From NCBI RefSeq assembly GCF_964204645.1, contig NC_134032.1, positions 2,570,916-2,630,915 on the forward strand: 60,000 bases of DNA, given 5' to 3'. This stretch comes from Tubulanus polymorphus (lineage: Eukaryota; Nemertea; Palaeonemertea; Tubulaniformes; Tubulanidae). Shown here in pieces: positions 43,938-55,531 of this stretch (positions within the stretch are counted from its first letter, which is position 1; each line of letters begins with the position of its first letter). The notes under the pieces were generated by a model, which made no database searches, was not told the origin of the DNA, and saw nothing but the letters and a program-made list of their open reading frames with translations. Position numbers and translations under genes: made by a program.

Positions 43938-45189
43938 CACGAAAACGCGCAAAAACAAATCTGACCGCGCAAAAACAAATATTACTGCGCAAAAGCAAAC
44001 TTATAACGCGCAAAAACGAAATAATCCGAATATTTTTTTTAATCGCCAGCGGTCGTGAACTTAAAAAATATTACGCCTGCAGGTATGCTGTCGCCATCTA
44101 TTAGATCAAACAGTTTCTATGTGATAACTTGTTAGATCTTCCTAGTCCCACCCCTAATTAACATACGATTTGAATATAAATTGGAACTGGTAGAACAATC
44201 TGAAAATAGCTTTTTCAATCTAACCCTACTATTTAACCCAACTGGTGAAACATTGCAAAATGTTCAATAGGGTTAGTCATAGGGATAGAGATCTAAACGA
44301 CGTAAAGCAATGTAAACAAACAAACAACGTCAAATTTCATTTATTTTTATTAATTCTGTATCTACAAATCTAACGCATGGTCTAATATGGGAATTGTTTT
44401 TTTTACTTTAATATAACGTGCACGGTATTTATATCTAACACGTTCGGACCAAGTGCTGCAGATACCAATTCAATGTTCTGCTAGAAATGTCTCTCAGAAA
44501 ATGAATCTTTCAGAAATGAAGATAAATATCTGTATTTAAGGTAGAAAACTAGCAGAAAGTTGTGCCGATATTTTCCTTAGTATTTTGAAAGGTTTTGTGA
44601 CACCGTAAAAACCGATACGATATGTTAACATACATTAATAACTACCACGCGTTATTAATATGGTTGTGTGTTGGCTGGTGTGCCTACGTTATCAATATAT
44701 AATGGGGCTAGACTGGTTGCCGGTCAATCATATTCAACTATCGGTATTTTCAACAATAAAACTTCATTGTATTGTGATCAATCGAAGACAATAACAAACG
44801 ATATATGCATATATTTATTCATCAAGGGGTCGTAAACTTGAATCAAGTTAGTTTTTCTTTGAAATCAATTAATACAACTACATAGATTAATCATTTCTTA
44901 AGTTACTGTTTAATCTAATAGATGGCGACAGCGTGACATCATAGTAGCGCGCGTAAATTATCTAAATATATGTTTTTTTTTCGCGTTACTTGACGACCGC
45001 GAAAAACAAAGTTTTAGCGCGCAAAAACGTTATATTCCGTTTTGCGCTTAAAGTCTGTTTTTGCGGTCGCACAAAACAAATCTTACCGCGCTAAGACGGA
45101 GTATTTCGTTTTTGAGCGTTAAAAGTTTGTTTTTTGCGCGGCAATATTTGCTTTTGCGCGCAAAAGATTTGTTTTCGCGCGTTCTCGTG
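43938..45189. mobile_element. 1.25-kb TIR element with tandem CGCGCAAAAACAAA termini
   Basis: Both ends start CACGA(A/G)AACGCGC(A/G)AAAAC and stay alignable, as inverted repeats, for ~90 bp of tandem CGCGCAAAAACAAAT-like units. Inverted homology resumes further in (GCTGTCGCCATCTATTAGAT at ~44087 and its complement at ~44920-44940), so each arm is roughly 190-290 bp. The interior is AT-rich with no transposase. It sits inside BEL/Pao integrase sequence, which continues on both sides. This is a non-autonomous DNA transposon; superfamily and target duplication unresolved. Confidence 0.85.
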
Positions 45190-45480
45190 GACAGAAAATT
45201 CAGAGATTTAAATACTGACGAGATTATTCTGGCTCTTAAGCGGTGCACTATTCGCCGGTCAGTTCCTAGAAAATGTACATCCGACAATGCATCTACTTTT
45301 ACATCGGCCAATGAAGTCTTGAATGAGATAATTACGTCGCATGAGGTTGATAGTTATTTGGCTGAAAATAGAGTTCAACGGGAGTTTATAGTCAAACGTA
45401 GTACCTGGCAAGGGTTTTTTTATGAGCGGCTAGTGGACTTGGTTAAAGGCATGAACAAAAATGTTTTATGCATATTACTT
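45190..45480 (+). pseudogene. BEL/Pao pol remnant, copy 2, right part
   Basis: Continues the integrase: RKFRDLNTDEIILALKRC, then SVPRKCTSDNASTFTSANEV (the SDN catalytic-region motif), then WQGFFYERLVDLVKGM. Homology with copy 1 (33587-33790) ends at about 45470, where copy 2 joins unrelated AT-rich DNA. The open frame here is uninterrupted for ~100 codons but lacks both ends of the domain. Confidence 0.7.
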
Positions 45481-46909
45481 GCTTTATTTAAACTTACTTT
45501 ATTTACTTGCATTACTGGTATTTTTTGTCATTCGGGAACAAAACTTCCCTCCCGCGTCTGCTCTATAAGTCTCGGGTTGAGCTTTTTATTTCAACTTTTT
45601 ATTTAAAAAAAAACAATAAAAGTAAAATTCGCCCGCCCTCGTCATAGAAGAGAATCTGATGAGAAACTAGGGTATTTCTGTGTGGCCTAACAGACTTGAG
45701 CCATTTATTAATTACTGTCATTAAGTCAGATTCGGTTCGGAAAAAGACACCTTTAAGTATCCACGTCGCGTTTATCAGAGACGTCCGCCCGTCCATTTAA
45801 CCCTGGTCTATTCATGGTCTATTCAGACTGCCCATTTTTGCAAATGACACACTCGACGTATGTGTTAAGGAGATGAAGCGAAATATCCCCGACAAAAATC
45901 GACTTAAGAAGTGCCTCGTTTCTCGATAATTACCGAATCTTTGTGTTCAATATTTATTCACTGCTCGACGATTATGCTATTCCCGAAAGTAATTTGAATT
46001 GTTTTACAAACAAATTAATTCAAAACCATACATATTGTCATACGAATGAGAGCCATACATGTCTTATACTTCGGTAAAGTTGAGACTTGTAAGATAGTCT
46101 ACCCCGAGTGAAGTTTAAAGGGGTGTTCACACGACATCGTTAAGACCGGCCTAAACTTGGTCCGGTCCAGTTTGACCAGACCAAGCGTTCACACGAACAA
46201 ACATTCCATTCCGAATTTGCCTTTTCCATTTTAGACCGGTTTTTGACGGACCTAAAAGAGCGAACCCAGGCCCGATCCAAATTTTTAACGGACTAAATCT
46301 GTGGTTGGAACTGGCACGAGGTTCGGTCTAAATCGTATTCTGTGGTATGAATTCAACTGTATTAAACTCGTCACCAATTCGACATCAAGCTGATCAGCAT
46401 AGTTTTTAGATTACATATAATTTCTATATTGCCTAAACGTTAATTTCTTTACTAACGGATTATTATTTATCTTAAATCCGAACGTGTGTTTCTCGTTCAA
46501 ATTTAGACTGTTACTGGTACAACGTTTACATGAAACACATTGTCAGATATCACCTTTAAGTGGCCAGCCCTCTCAGAGGGAACCGTGGTAAAATAATTAT
46601 TACCACAGTTCGTACCGACAACAATACCTGCAAATCCATGACACGCCTAGATGAAAGTGCCAATCAAAATCTTACACTTAACTCACTATTGATAGGTGAG
46701 TGTTGGAGCGTGAAATTTGACAAGTCACTTGGCTCTATAATAATAATTCTCAACCAAGTCAGAATATTGTGAGATGGCCAGCCATTTCATTCATACATGT
46801 TTTCATTCAGTCTTTTTTCGTATGAAGGTCAAAGAATTTAAAGACGTATAAAGATATCGAAAGGTGTCAATACGTACGTATTTCGTTTTGCCTCCAAGAA
46901 TTCTCATAA
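45481..46909. other. Gene-free stretch with a possible transposon end
   Basis: At 46122-46340, GGGGTGTTCACACGACATCG opens a GC-richer block with repeated TTCACACGA and ACCGG phrases. It looks like one end of a DNA element, but no matching inverted end was found. Confidence 0.35.
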
Positions 46910-47539
46910 GGCCACACAAAAAAATCCTGTTTCTCGGCTGGGCAATCACCAAAATGGGTAGGTCGGTAGGGAATTTTTTTTTCTTTGTATAGAAAAAATA
47001 TTTCGGGTATTCTTCTGACAGCGGGTAGGTCGCCGTAAATAATTTTGACGGGACCAAATTTCCAGTTAAAAATAGGATTAGCAGCTAGACGACCACAATA
47101 ATAAAGGGAAGTTGATGTTTTTTTGTATTATATTTCACACTTGGAAACTGTTTATAAAAAGGAAAACATCAAAATCTTGAATAGGCGTATAATATATTGT
47201 ATACGGAATTCCTGGAATTTTACAATCCAAGGTCGCCAATATCTGATTAGCATCGTTGTCTATATCCAGTATAAAATTGTTAAATCCGATGTAATAAGAT
47301 ATTTTTATCATGTCGTCTCGGTGCCGACATCACGATTTCACGAAAAAGAAAAAATATTTACGAGAATGGAGAGCTTTGTAGTCGGTCGGCCACATATATA
47401 TTTTTGAAAATAGTCATTTAATCCACAATTTTGAAATAGGGTCGGTAGGCAATTTTATTTTATTTCGAAAATGGTTATTTCAAATGACAAAATATTAGGT
47501 CGGTCGGGCCCGAGAAACAGGGTTTTCTTTTGGTGTGCC
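46910..47539. mobile_element. PIF/Harbinger-type MITE, 630 bp, TSD TAA
   Basis: Termini GGCCACACAAAAAAATCCTG (left) and GGCACACCAAAAGAAAACCC (reverse complement of right) are followed on both sides by TGTTTCTCGG. TAA flanks both ends (46907-46909, 47540-47542). A 3-bp TAA duplication plus GGC termini fits PIF/Harbinger. It shares internal GGTCGGTCGGG-like phrases with the MITE at 29714-30280, so the two may be related families. No transposase. Confidence 0.75.
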
Positions 47540-47542
47540 TAA

Positions 47543-49084
47543 GGATTGAGTTGAGACACATGAAAGACACAAGTCAGTCAGTTCTTAAAGTGATTTTTCC
47601 TATAAAATGACGGTACTGTAGACAAATAACTGAATTTAGTGAATCGAGTAAGGTGGTTTGATTTGAACACTGTCATAGTCATGGCCGCGAGACCAAAAAT
47701 GACGAGTCAGGAGTCTAGCTGAAGGTTCGAATTTATTTGACAAAATTGGAATCGGGACATACAAAATTAGCTTACAAACAGGTAGAAAAGTATTGTTCCC
47801 GAAACGCAGGTCTAGTGAATATTAACAAACACATTTATATCACAAGGCAAATGCATGGTGGATGCATTCATTGAGCCGTGAATCAGCTTATAATATTTGT
47901 GACCTCCTGGTTACGCCTTAATCATTATAGACCTCGATCTTTACACTTCTAACTGAATAGAAATAATGAGATTTCAACTGAACGCTGTTAAATATCTCCA
48001 CAGCTCTTACAGTGAACGCAGTTGAAATCAGTTTTTATTTTATAACATTGACCGTGGGAATTAGCTTCTTCAACATCGTTTAAAATGTTACCATTAGTGG
48101 CCGCGACTCGTATTACAGTACATGAAACTTTTTAATGAAATGGCGCATCCCTGCTCCTCGTCATGAATTCAGTATAATATTCTTTATCAATACATGTACT
48201 ACGCGCGTAGGAAAGATGACCAAAAGAACACATTCTAACAAAATAATCTAATGCAAGATTACATATCGTAGAAATAAACCAAGTTCAGGTTTCCGGGGTA
48301 GCTCTATTTAACTGATTCGTTAAGTTTTTGATTAAATTAGTAAGTTAAAAATTGATCACATTGTGCAATGCTAAGATGCTCTCTACAATAACGAGGAAAG
48401 AGATTGATTCCGGGGTAGCTCGAACGAATTAACGCTGTAATTTTTATTTTATTTCACAAGACAGCGTGGGTATAAAAATGTTTAAGCACAAACCGTGTCA
48501 CGAAAAAAATTCGACGACTTCATTATGAGGGATCATGAAAAAATCGAGAAAAGCAATAGAAGATTTGACAAGACAATGAAATGAAGAGGAGGCAGAGAAT
48601 TTAGGGGAAGTTTGGGGATTCTTGTTTCAATGTCTGGACACGCAGGAGCCGTGGCAACCCGATCAGATGTACGTGTGACGTGTCTCTGGCTCGTCAATCC
48701 CGCCAGTATAAAATTACCGCACGCACGACGTCGGTTCATCTTCGTTTGCCGGACATTAAGGCAGAGCTTCTGTTTTTGCGGCAAGAATCTGGACATAAAA
48801 CCGTATGTTTTACCTTAAAAGAAAACTTTCGCTTAGTGACAAACTTGGCATACAAATTTCATTGGATTATGACGGGTTAGTGTAAAAAATCAGATAATAT
48901 TCGTTTTTGACGACATCTACACTTTCGAACTGCTAGCTGCATTAGGATCGCAACTTACACAAAAGGTTTTTTTGAAAAAAGGCAAAACCTCAATGCGCTC
49001 TCAGGAAGGTAAAACTAAAACTTAATTAAATCTGGAATGAGCCACTTCCCCGCTGAATATAGCGTTGCCATGACATAGAATAAT
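47543..49084. other. Gene-free stretch
   Basis: Around 48612-48880 overlapping + strand frames look modestly protein-like (the phrase RLPDIKAELLFLRQESGHKT), but there is no recognised domain, start or splice signal that I can defend. Confidence 0.35.
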
Positions 49085-49490
49085 TTGTAAAACCTTACAA
49101 AATACCGATAATTGATGGAACACTATATGTAAATATCAGACAGATCCGTGATTTTTTAAACGATGCTTGAACCTTTCAAAAGTATGAATTTGAAAATTTG
49201 AATGCCTATATTCTCCAGGTCAATCATTCTCATTCATGGAAAATTATATATTTTCAGAAATTCACTTCTATTTTTTGCAAATTCCATACTAAATCTTATT
49301 ATCTCCCATATAATGATCCCTGTACGCAGTACATGAAAAAAATCTGAATTTCCCGTACAAGCATAGTTTAACAGGTATGCAGAATAACATTTTTCCTTCT
49401 GTCTTTACGAGCGTGCAATCGGACTACTTGGAATAATTCATCTGTCCCAATGTGTTGAATTTGTATAATATTGCCATCAATCGCTGGGGT
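49085..49490 (-). repeat. Dispersed repeat, copy 2 (inverted mate of 36360-36705)
   Basis: Reverse-orientation copy with the same conserved short frame on the - strand (phrases NIIQIQH, GTDELFQ, RKNVILHTC). The match breaks off at about 49490 beside the GCAATATTATAC phrase, which copy 1 extends further. Confidence 0.6.
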
Positions 49491-51282
49491 TCGATTATCT
49501 TTTTGGAACCAATTACATTGAATTGCATTACTCAGATATTTCATGTCATTTAACTAACCAATAGTTTCACTTGTTTCTAAATTTTGCAAAAGAAAATTTT
49601 ATTTTTCTATAAGTGATATTCCCGGGGTACCAGTCAATGGATGCACTGTATTGACGTAAAGAAACATGATCCAGAAATATATCTAAACTTTATCCTTAAC
49701 GCATGAAACATACTTTAAAAATATCAAAACCTACCGTGTCAGAGGCTTCCCGTATGAAAGTGGTAAGAAAAATAAATTCAAAAAGAAAGAATGCGTGTGT
49801 CACTGAGACAGGTTATTTATAGTATTACTGTTTCAGTCCCCTCGCCGTTACGTATCTCCTGCAGTGAAATATAACCCAGTTCACATGTTCGGACACTGTG
49901 ATATCGTCCAGTTTCAAAACGAAGATGGCGGGACCCAAGGCGTAATTCGGAGAATTCGCGGCGATTTGTGAAGTTTTTGGCAAGAAAATGATTTCTTTAA
50001 TAAAGCGCGATTTAAATAGTTTTGTAGGATTGGTGTTTTGGGTTTACTGTTTGAGTCGTTCATTTCATTGAGCTAGATGAATAAAGGGCTTTCGTTTTAG
50101 ATTACAGAAGATTAATTATTTGTTGGGATGGTTTAAACCAATTGAACCAAACACCTGAGAGGTCGTGGCATCCTAGAAGTGAGTGGAGATTTGTGCACCA
50201 GTTCTGGGTAGAGTGCATAGACATTAGGTCTTCATGATATGCTTTACATACCATTGTCGAAATGTCTATTTAAGAGATGCGCAGCCAGTATTTGACCGTA
50301 GTGGCAAGAAGGTGCAAGCAGCTGCATTAACAGAGCGTTTCTTTACGCCGAGTAGAGACTTGCCTAATTTGATGAACGATTTTCGCAGGGTAGATAGTTT
50401 CATAATATTGTAAAAGCGAGATGGGTATATTACACATGGATTGGTTACAGCCAGACATTACTTGCCAGATCATTCATTCAATCTATAAATGTCCGAAGCT
50501 ACGATCAAGTTACCGATGGAAATTCATTCATTATAAAAGGGAGCCTATGCAATGTAATTCAATGGTTATAGCATCTTATAGAGCAGACATTCATGTGATG
50601 TCATGGTTATAAAAAGGCAGGACCGCGACGAGTGAGGGTTCGGGGTAGCAGACGAACCACCTTAAATTTTTCAAAATTAACATATTTTCATGTTTTTTTT
50701 TCTTTGATAAGCCTTTGATAAATGATAAGCCTTAGCTTTGTTTCTCATCTTCTTCCAGCGGACCGAATTTCAGCTATTCCGACCGTTCCAACTATAAGTG
50801 GATGATAGATGGGAGTATATTTCGCAAGATTTCTGATATTTTATTCGTGCCAAATTGTGTCAACCATAAAGTAACTTTATTTCTCTAACGGTAGATAGCT
50901 ATCAAGAATAAGACTGTATTCCTATCAAATTAATTAAACAAATATGCGAGAGTGCACCATCAATCCTATATGGCGAATAGTTTGACAGTATCTCTAATGA
51001 ATGAAGAATAGCTATCACCAGTAAGACTTGTAAATAAGACATTTTGTAACCACACGGATCTCTTTCTCGTGAAATTAATTTATCGATTCATCAGAGGATG
51101 CAGCCATTCCATGCAGCGGAGACGACCATCCATTAATATTACATGGAAATATGAGGGGTTAAGATTTGGATGCTAATTTGATTTGCTAGAATTTGAAGGC
51201 AAACAAGAAATTACAATAGGATATAACATTTAGAAGTTTCTAATAGATTTGTTACTCCTAACGTGCTACTTGTTGATCCGAG
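49491..51282. other. Gene-free region; YY1-type motif
   Basis: AAGATGGCGGG at 49922-49932 opens a six-codon frame only (MAGPKA then stop). It could be a promoter-proximal element. No gene supported. The upstream flank of receptor A4 shows no minisatellite like that of A3. Confidence 0.35.
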
Positions 51283-52215
51283 ATGAATTATACTGAGATG
51301 CACTTAGTTGGACGACCTTACAGCAGTTACATCGTTCTAATGGCATTGGTGAACAAGTCTGGCACCTACCGTACAGTTTCATTGGTCATACTGCTTGTCA
51401 TGTTCTTGTTAGGAGCGTTTGGAAATTCGGCTACATTCCTGATAATGATAAGTCGCAGATTCCGCAGTTTATCTTACGCTAACTACCTGATCGCTTTGTC
51501 TATCAGTGATTTAGTGTTCTGCGTCGGTTTTACACTGATGCCTATTTTACAGTTTGTTCTCTTTAGTCCAAAGACTGGTGAAATAATCTTGGTAGATTCA
51601 CTGATCAGTTGTCAAATATACGAATTCTTAATAAATTCGATGGGCGCCAATAGTGCCTGGTTAATAGTAGCGATATCTCTAGAACGTGCGGCAGTTGTCC
51701 TCTTCCCGTTCACATCTCGTTTGATATGTACACCAAGATTCGCCCGATGCGTCATTGCTTTTATGTCAACAATAAATGCATTCGTAATTGGTGTTCATCC
51801 TGTAGCAACAATGAAATTTGTTTATCCTTTCGGATGTTACCACAAGTCTTCGGACCAAACCTTACTTTTTATGGTATGTGTAATATACGTTTTTCTTGTA
51901 CCGTTAACTTTCATAATAATATCAAATTCAGTCATAATAATTCAGTTATTCAGAGGTTCAAAAATGGTTTCGTCCGATCAGAAAACTACAAAATCAAAAC
52001 GTACAACAATAATGCTTCTAACAGTTTCACTCGCATTTGCAATTTTTACACTGCCAAACTCTCTGGTCGTACTTTTACCAATCTCACCGGAACATACAGA
52101 CTCCCTCATAGATATTTCCTCCCAGTTCGAATCGTGTAATTATGTCGTGAATTTCTACATATACCTTTTACTGGGACAAGAAATTCGTGAATATTTCTGT
52201 ATGATAATCCGCTGA
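51283..52215 (+). CDS. Class A (rhodopsin-type) GPCR, family A, intact (A4)
   Basis: 310 codons, intronless. Start MNYTEMHLVGRPYSSYIVLM keeps the family N-terminus, with a glycosylation site at NYT. TM1 contains GAFGNSATFL, TM2 LSISDLVFC, TM3 ends AISLERAAVVLFPF (E-R variant), and cysteines lie before TM3 (ISCQIYEF) and in ECL2 (FGCYHKSSD). ICL3 repeats the SSDQKTTKSKRTT signature seen in A3 almost unchanged, and TM7 is NYVVNFYIYLLLG. The tail is the shortest of the family. DNA identity with A3 is high in TM1-TM2, ICL2, ICL3 and TM7 and low in TM4-ECL2 and ECL3, a pattern expected if ligand contacts diverge. Confidence 0.9.
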   Translation: MNYTEMHLVGRPYSSYIVLMALVNKSGTYRTVSLVILLVMFLLGAFGNSATFLIMISRRFRSLSYANYLIALSISDLVFCVGFTLMPILQFVLFSPKTGEIILVDSLISCQIYEFLINSMGANSAWLIVAISLERAAVVLFPFTSRLICTPRFARCVIAFMSTINAFVIGVHPVATMKFVYPFGCYHKSSDQTLLFMVCVIYVFLVPLTFIIISNSVIIIQLFRGSKMVSSDQKTTKSKRTTIMLLTVSLAFAIFTLPNSLVVLLPISPEHTDSLIDISSQFESCNYVVNFYIYLLLGQEIREYFCMIIR

Positions 52216-52691
52216 AGAAATTTATTAAAATAACCATCGATTTCAAGTTTTTGATTTATTCAGCGAATATAATATAACGCTTTAAAACAGTTTCATGAAT
52301 TCTTCGTAAAGCTAATAATTACTGTACCGACCAACGGCCCCTATATGACCTTCCCAGTAAACACGCGACCTGAAATCAATGTTGATTCAATGTTCATGTT
52401 GAGATATCAACGTTGATTCCATGACACCAGCTCTATTTCAATGTTTATTCCATATTTTATTATGATATTTGAGATAACGATGATGAATCAATGTCCCAAT
52501 TTGCAACCGTTGCCACTTTGATCAAAATTCAACCTAGATTAAACATTGCTTTTTAAATGTCGATTCAATGTAATTCAAAATTTGTTTATTTTCTACATAT
52601 AAATAATTTATGTTGTTTATTTTCGTGTCTACTTTACCGTGCGAGTATTTTGTGTGTATAATATTTGCTAGAAAATAGCATGCTGGTAGTT

Positions 52692-52785
52692 TTTTTGAAA
52701 AGCTTAAGCAGGATTCGAACCCATCTAGAACATGCCGTCTTCGAGGTGAAACTGAGAGATCTGAATTATACCACACCTTGCAATA
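52692..52785 (-). mobile_element. tRNA-like SINE head (nested)
   Basis: On the - strand a GGGTTCGAATCCTGC B-box sits ~55 bp after a TGTGGTATAATTCAG A-box-like motif, the spacing of a tRNA gene. The ends do not pair as an acceptor stem, so a SINE is likelier than a tRNA. Confidence 0.4.
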
Positions 52786-53821
52786 AGCTGATCATCCAAT
52801 ATGGCGTCTAACAGCGACGTTTCTTGCTCATCAAGGACAGTAAGTTAATCCACCGCCATCCCGGCGTTCAAGAATTAATATTAATACACAGTTTTTATAA
52901 ATGATTGGGAGATTAACGTTCGAGCCTATTTTGAGTTTCCTCAACTCTAGGGCCTATGCCGTTCAGCAGTGCATGCCATCCCATGCGGATTTATTTATAT
53001 TTGCCACGCCAAAATTAAAAAGGCGGCGCTAGTAATGCGGTTTCCGGTGTTTAGTAACCCCACATGAATTTTTTTATTTCATCGTAAGATTTAGGCCTAT
53101 CAAGGTTTAAGTAAATCAAAATTTTTGATAATTTTTTCAATATCAATTAAAATCTATTTTATTGAATTTGAATTATAAACGCGAATCAAAAATTATAGGC
53201 CTACTGAAAATTATAGGCCTAATAATTGACAATTGTCACGCTGTGTACCCGCACGTGACCGTAGGCCTACTATTCAATTCAGTTTGTTATGAGTAGGCTA
53301 TATGATTCATTCTGGGCATGCTTTGACTTAAAAAATTACTAGAAGCCTGAAGTCCAAAGCTGCGCCAACACTAACCGTCCTGGATTCGCCGGTACAATGA
53401 CGGATTCATTTGTCACAGACATTTACTGGTTGTCCCGGTTACCCCTTCATAAACATCCCGGCGATATTTTTGTTTACCTATTCTGGGTTTTAAAACTTTG
53501 TGGTTTCGTAATGTTCTACCGGTATTTCATCATCGTCCCATGCAGAGCGACTCCTTATCTGCCCATGTCACTCAGTCCCAGATTTCTTTCAGGTTTATGG
53601 GTAATTTTCACTATATCTGCACAATTTAAAATCCTTGTTGTAATTCTTTTTATGCATTAAATGTTTTTGAATATGAAAACACTCGTGCAGTTGAGTAATT
53701 TCCAACAATCAATAATTTGTACCATGCTCTCGTCTATGCGTATCATTGCAACATAGTTAGGGTTGTTGAAGTGTTTGAATCGCGGCCCGTGCAGCGTCCC
53801 CAGTTTTCATAAAATCTTGTT

Positions 53822-54135
53822 ATTTTCAAACACGCCATTTTACCGAAAAGACGGGTTTTGAAAACCTTGCAATTAAAGAAGGGTTTGAACCCGCGTTCGA
53901 ACCGAGCTCTGCGATTTTATTGTGTGTAGATGGTGGAACCCGCGTTCAAACACGGCTTTGCATGTGAAGCGTGTGAACTGTATGTGGGATGCCGTTATCA
54001 AAATAAACAATGTCTATTATTATACACTCTAATGGAGGTGTAAGATATCTCGTGTGTAGACGCTACAGCATTCAAACACGGATTATAAGCAGAACCCCGG
54101 TCCGAGGAAACCCGCATTCAAACACAGGTTTACGC
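53822..54135. repeat. Cluster of CCCGCGTTCAAACACGG motifs
   Basis: At least five spaced variants of (C/G)C(G/A)TTCAAACACG (near 53822, 53889, 53941, 54067 and 54112), upstream of the transposase frame and inside the putative transposon. They could be transposase-binding or promoter sites. Not tandem. Confidence 0.55.
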
Positions 54136-54330
54136 GCTAGTAGGCTATAGACAAGGCTTATGTTTCAGACTAATTTTGCACTGATAACTGTAGAATTAGG
54201 GGGTATGGAAGTGAATTAACACCAACCTTCCCCGATTTAAGTCTACAGCCACACTGAAGTACACCATTCTGCAAAATTGACAGTCTGGAAGTCAATATGT
54301 CCTTGATTAGACGCAATTATCAGTGTCTTA

Positions 54331-54427
54331 GATATGATAATCAATCATACAATAAAGCTCGAAAGATATAATCCCTCTCGTTGGGATTAGATCTTTCAGT
54401 CCTTATTATAGGATTATCAATCATATC
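54331..54427. repeat. 97-bp imperfect hairpin
   Basis: GATATGATAATCAATCATAC ... AAAGATATAATCCC pairs with GGGATTAGATCTTTC ... GGATTATCAATCATATC around a 7-bp loop (TCTCGTT). It lies 60 bp before the transposase ATG, in a probable 5' UTR or intron. It could be a nested mini-MITE. Confidence 0.7.
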
Positions 54428-54486
54428 AAATCAATGTAAAGAATTTACTTTCTTGTTCTTAATTTTCTTACAGTAATCCTGATTCA

Positions 54487-55531
54487 ATGGCCTCAGGACG
54501 CCAAAGACGCTGGCGATTTGTTGACAGACAGCTTGAGAACTTATTATCTCATAGTGAGGGGGAGTTACAGTTATCATCAATTGATTCTGATACTGAGGAA
54601 TACTCTGATCATGAAATAGAGTTTAATGAACCTGATTTGTTAGATCAGAATGTCGTGTTATCTGGTAATGATGAAACTGAACCTCTTTCTAGTGATGGTG
54701 TGGATGATAATGATGATGATGATGTTTTTGATCCTGATACCAGCTTGCATCAAGATTTAGCTGCATGGGCAGTTGAGAGCAAATGTTCGCAGTATTCGCT
54801 TAATAGATTGTTAGAGATTTTGCGAAATCATGGTTTTGATGAGCTTCCTAAAGATTGCCGAACTTTGATCAAACGGCCTAAGTGCATCGAAACCACAGAA
54901 TTAAGTGGGGGCCACTACAAATATTTTGGTATCAAGACTGGTGTGATACAATGTCTAGCGGCAAATCCACAATTTATTCAAGAGAATAACTCTATCGATT
55001 TGGTGATTAATGTCGATGGACTACCATTGTTTAAGTCTAGCCGGAAACAATGCTGGCCGATCCTTGCGTACTTCTCGGATTTTGTTCCATTTATCATAGC
55101 TTTATGGATCGGAATTTCTAAACCAAATGATGTAAATAGCTATCTAAACGACTTTCTCATTGAATATCAGCAGTTACAGGAATCTGGCATCATCCACTCT
55201 GAAAAACATTTAACCGTTGTAATTAAGGCATTCATATGTGATGCTCCTGCCAGATCTTTCGTTAAATGTACAGTAGGGCATACAGCTTACTTTTCTTGTG
55301 AAAGATGTAAGACCAAAGGCACTTATACCCGAGGCAGAATTGTTTTCAATAGTTTACGGATCAAAGATTTAAGAACTGATGAGAAGTTTAGAGAGTGTGC
55401 GTATAACAAACATCAAAAGGCAAGGTCCCCATTGATAGATATAGGGTTCAATTGCATATCAGCCTTTCCTCTAGACTACATGCATTTATTGTGTTTGGGT
55501 GTTACCAAGAGGATGTTATTGTTCTTGACTG
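54487..55531 (+). CDS. Tnp2-like (CACTA superfamily) transposase, first coding exon
   Basis: ATG follows an acceptor-like TTTTCTTACAG at 54465-54475. Residues 25-85 are acidic and probably disordered. The catalytic-type blocks of the Tnp2 family are in order. The first is NVDGLPLF...WPILAYF (aspartate ~177), the second CDAPARSF...GHTAYFSCERCKTKG (aspartate ~252, with zinc-type cysteines), and the third FPLDYMHLLCLG (aspartate ~330, histidine ~333). A good donor, CTG|GTAAGC, ends the exon at 55531; the open frame runs 20 more codons to a stop at 55590. Full Tnp2 proteins continue several hundred residues further, which are absent here. As it stands it would be a truncated protein. The frame itself is intact, suggesting recent insertion. 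Family call rests on motifs. Confidence 0.7.

Noticed and set aside
46122-46340. Complete DNA transposon starting GGGGTGTTCACACGA
   Set aside because: No inverted mate could be found within several kb; only one possible end is visible.
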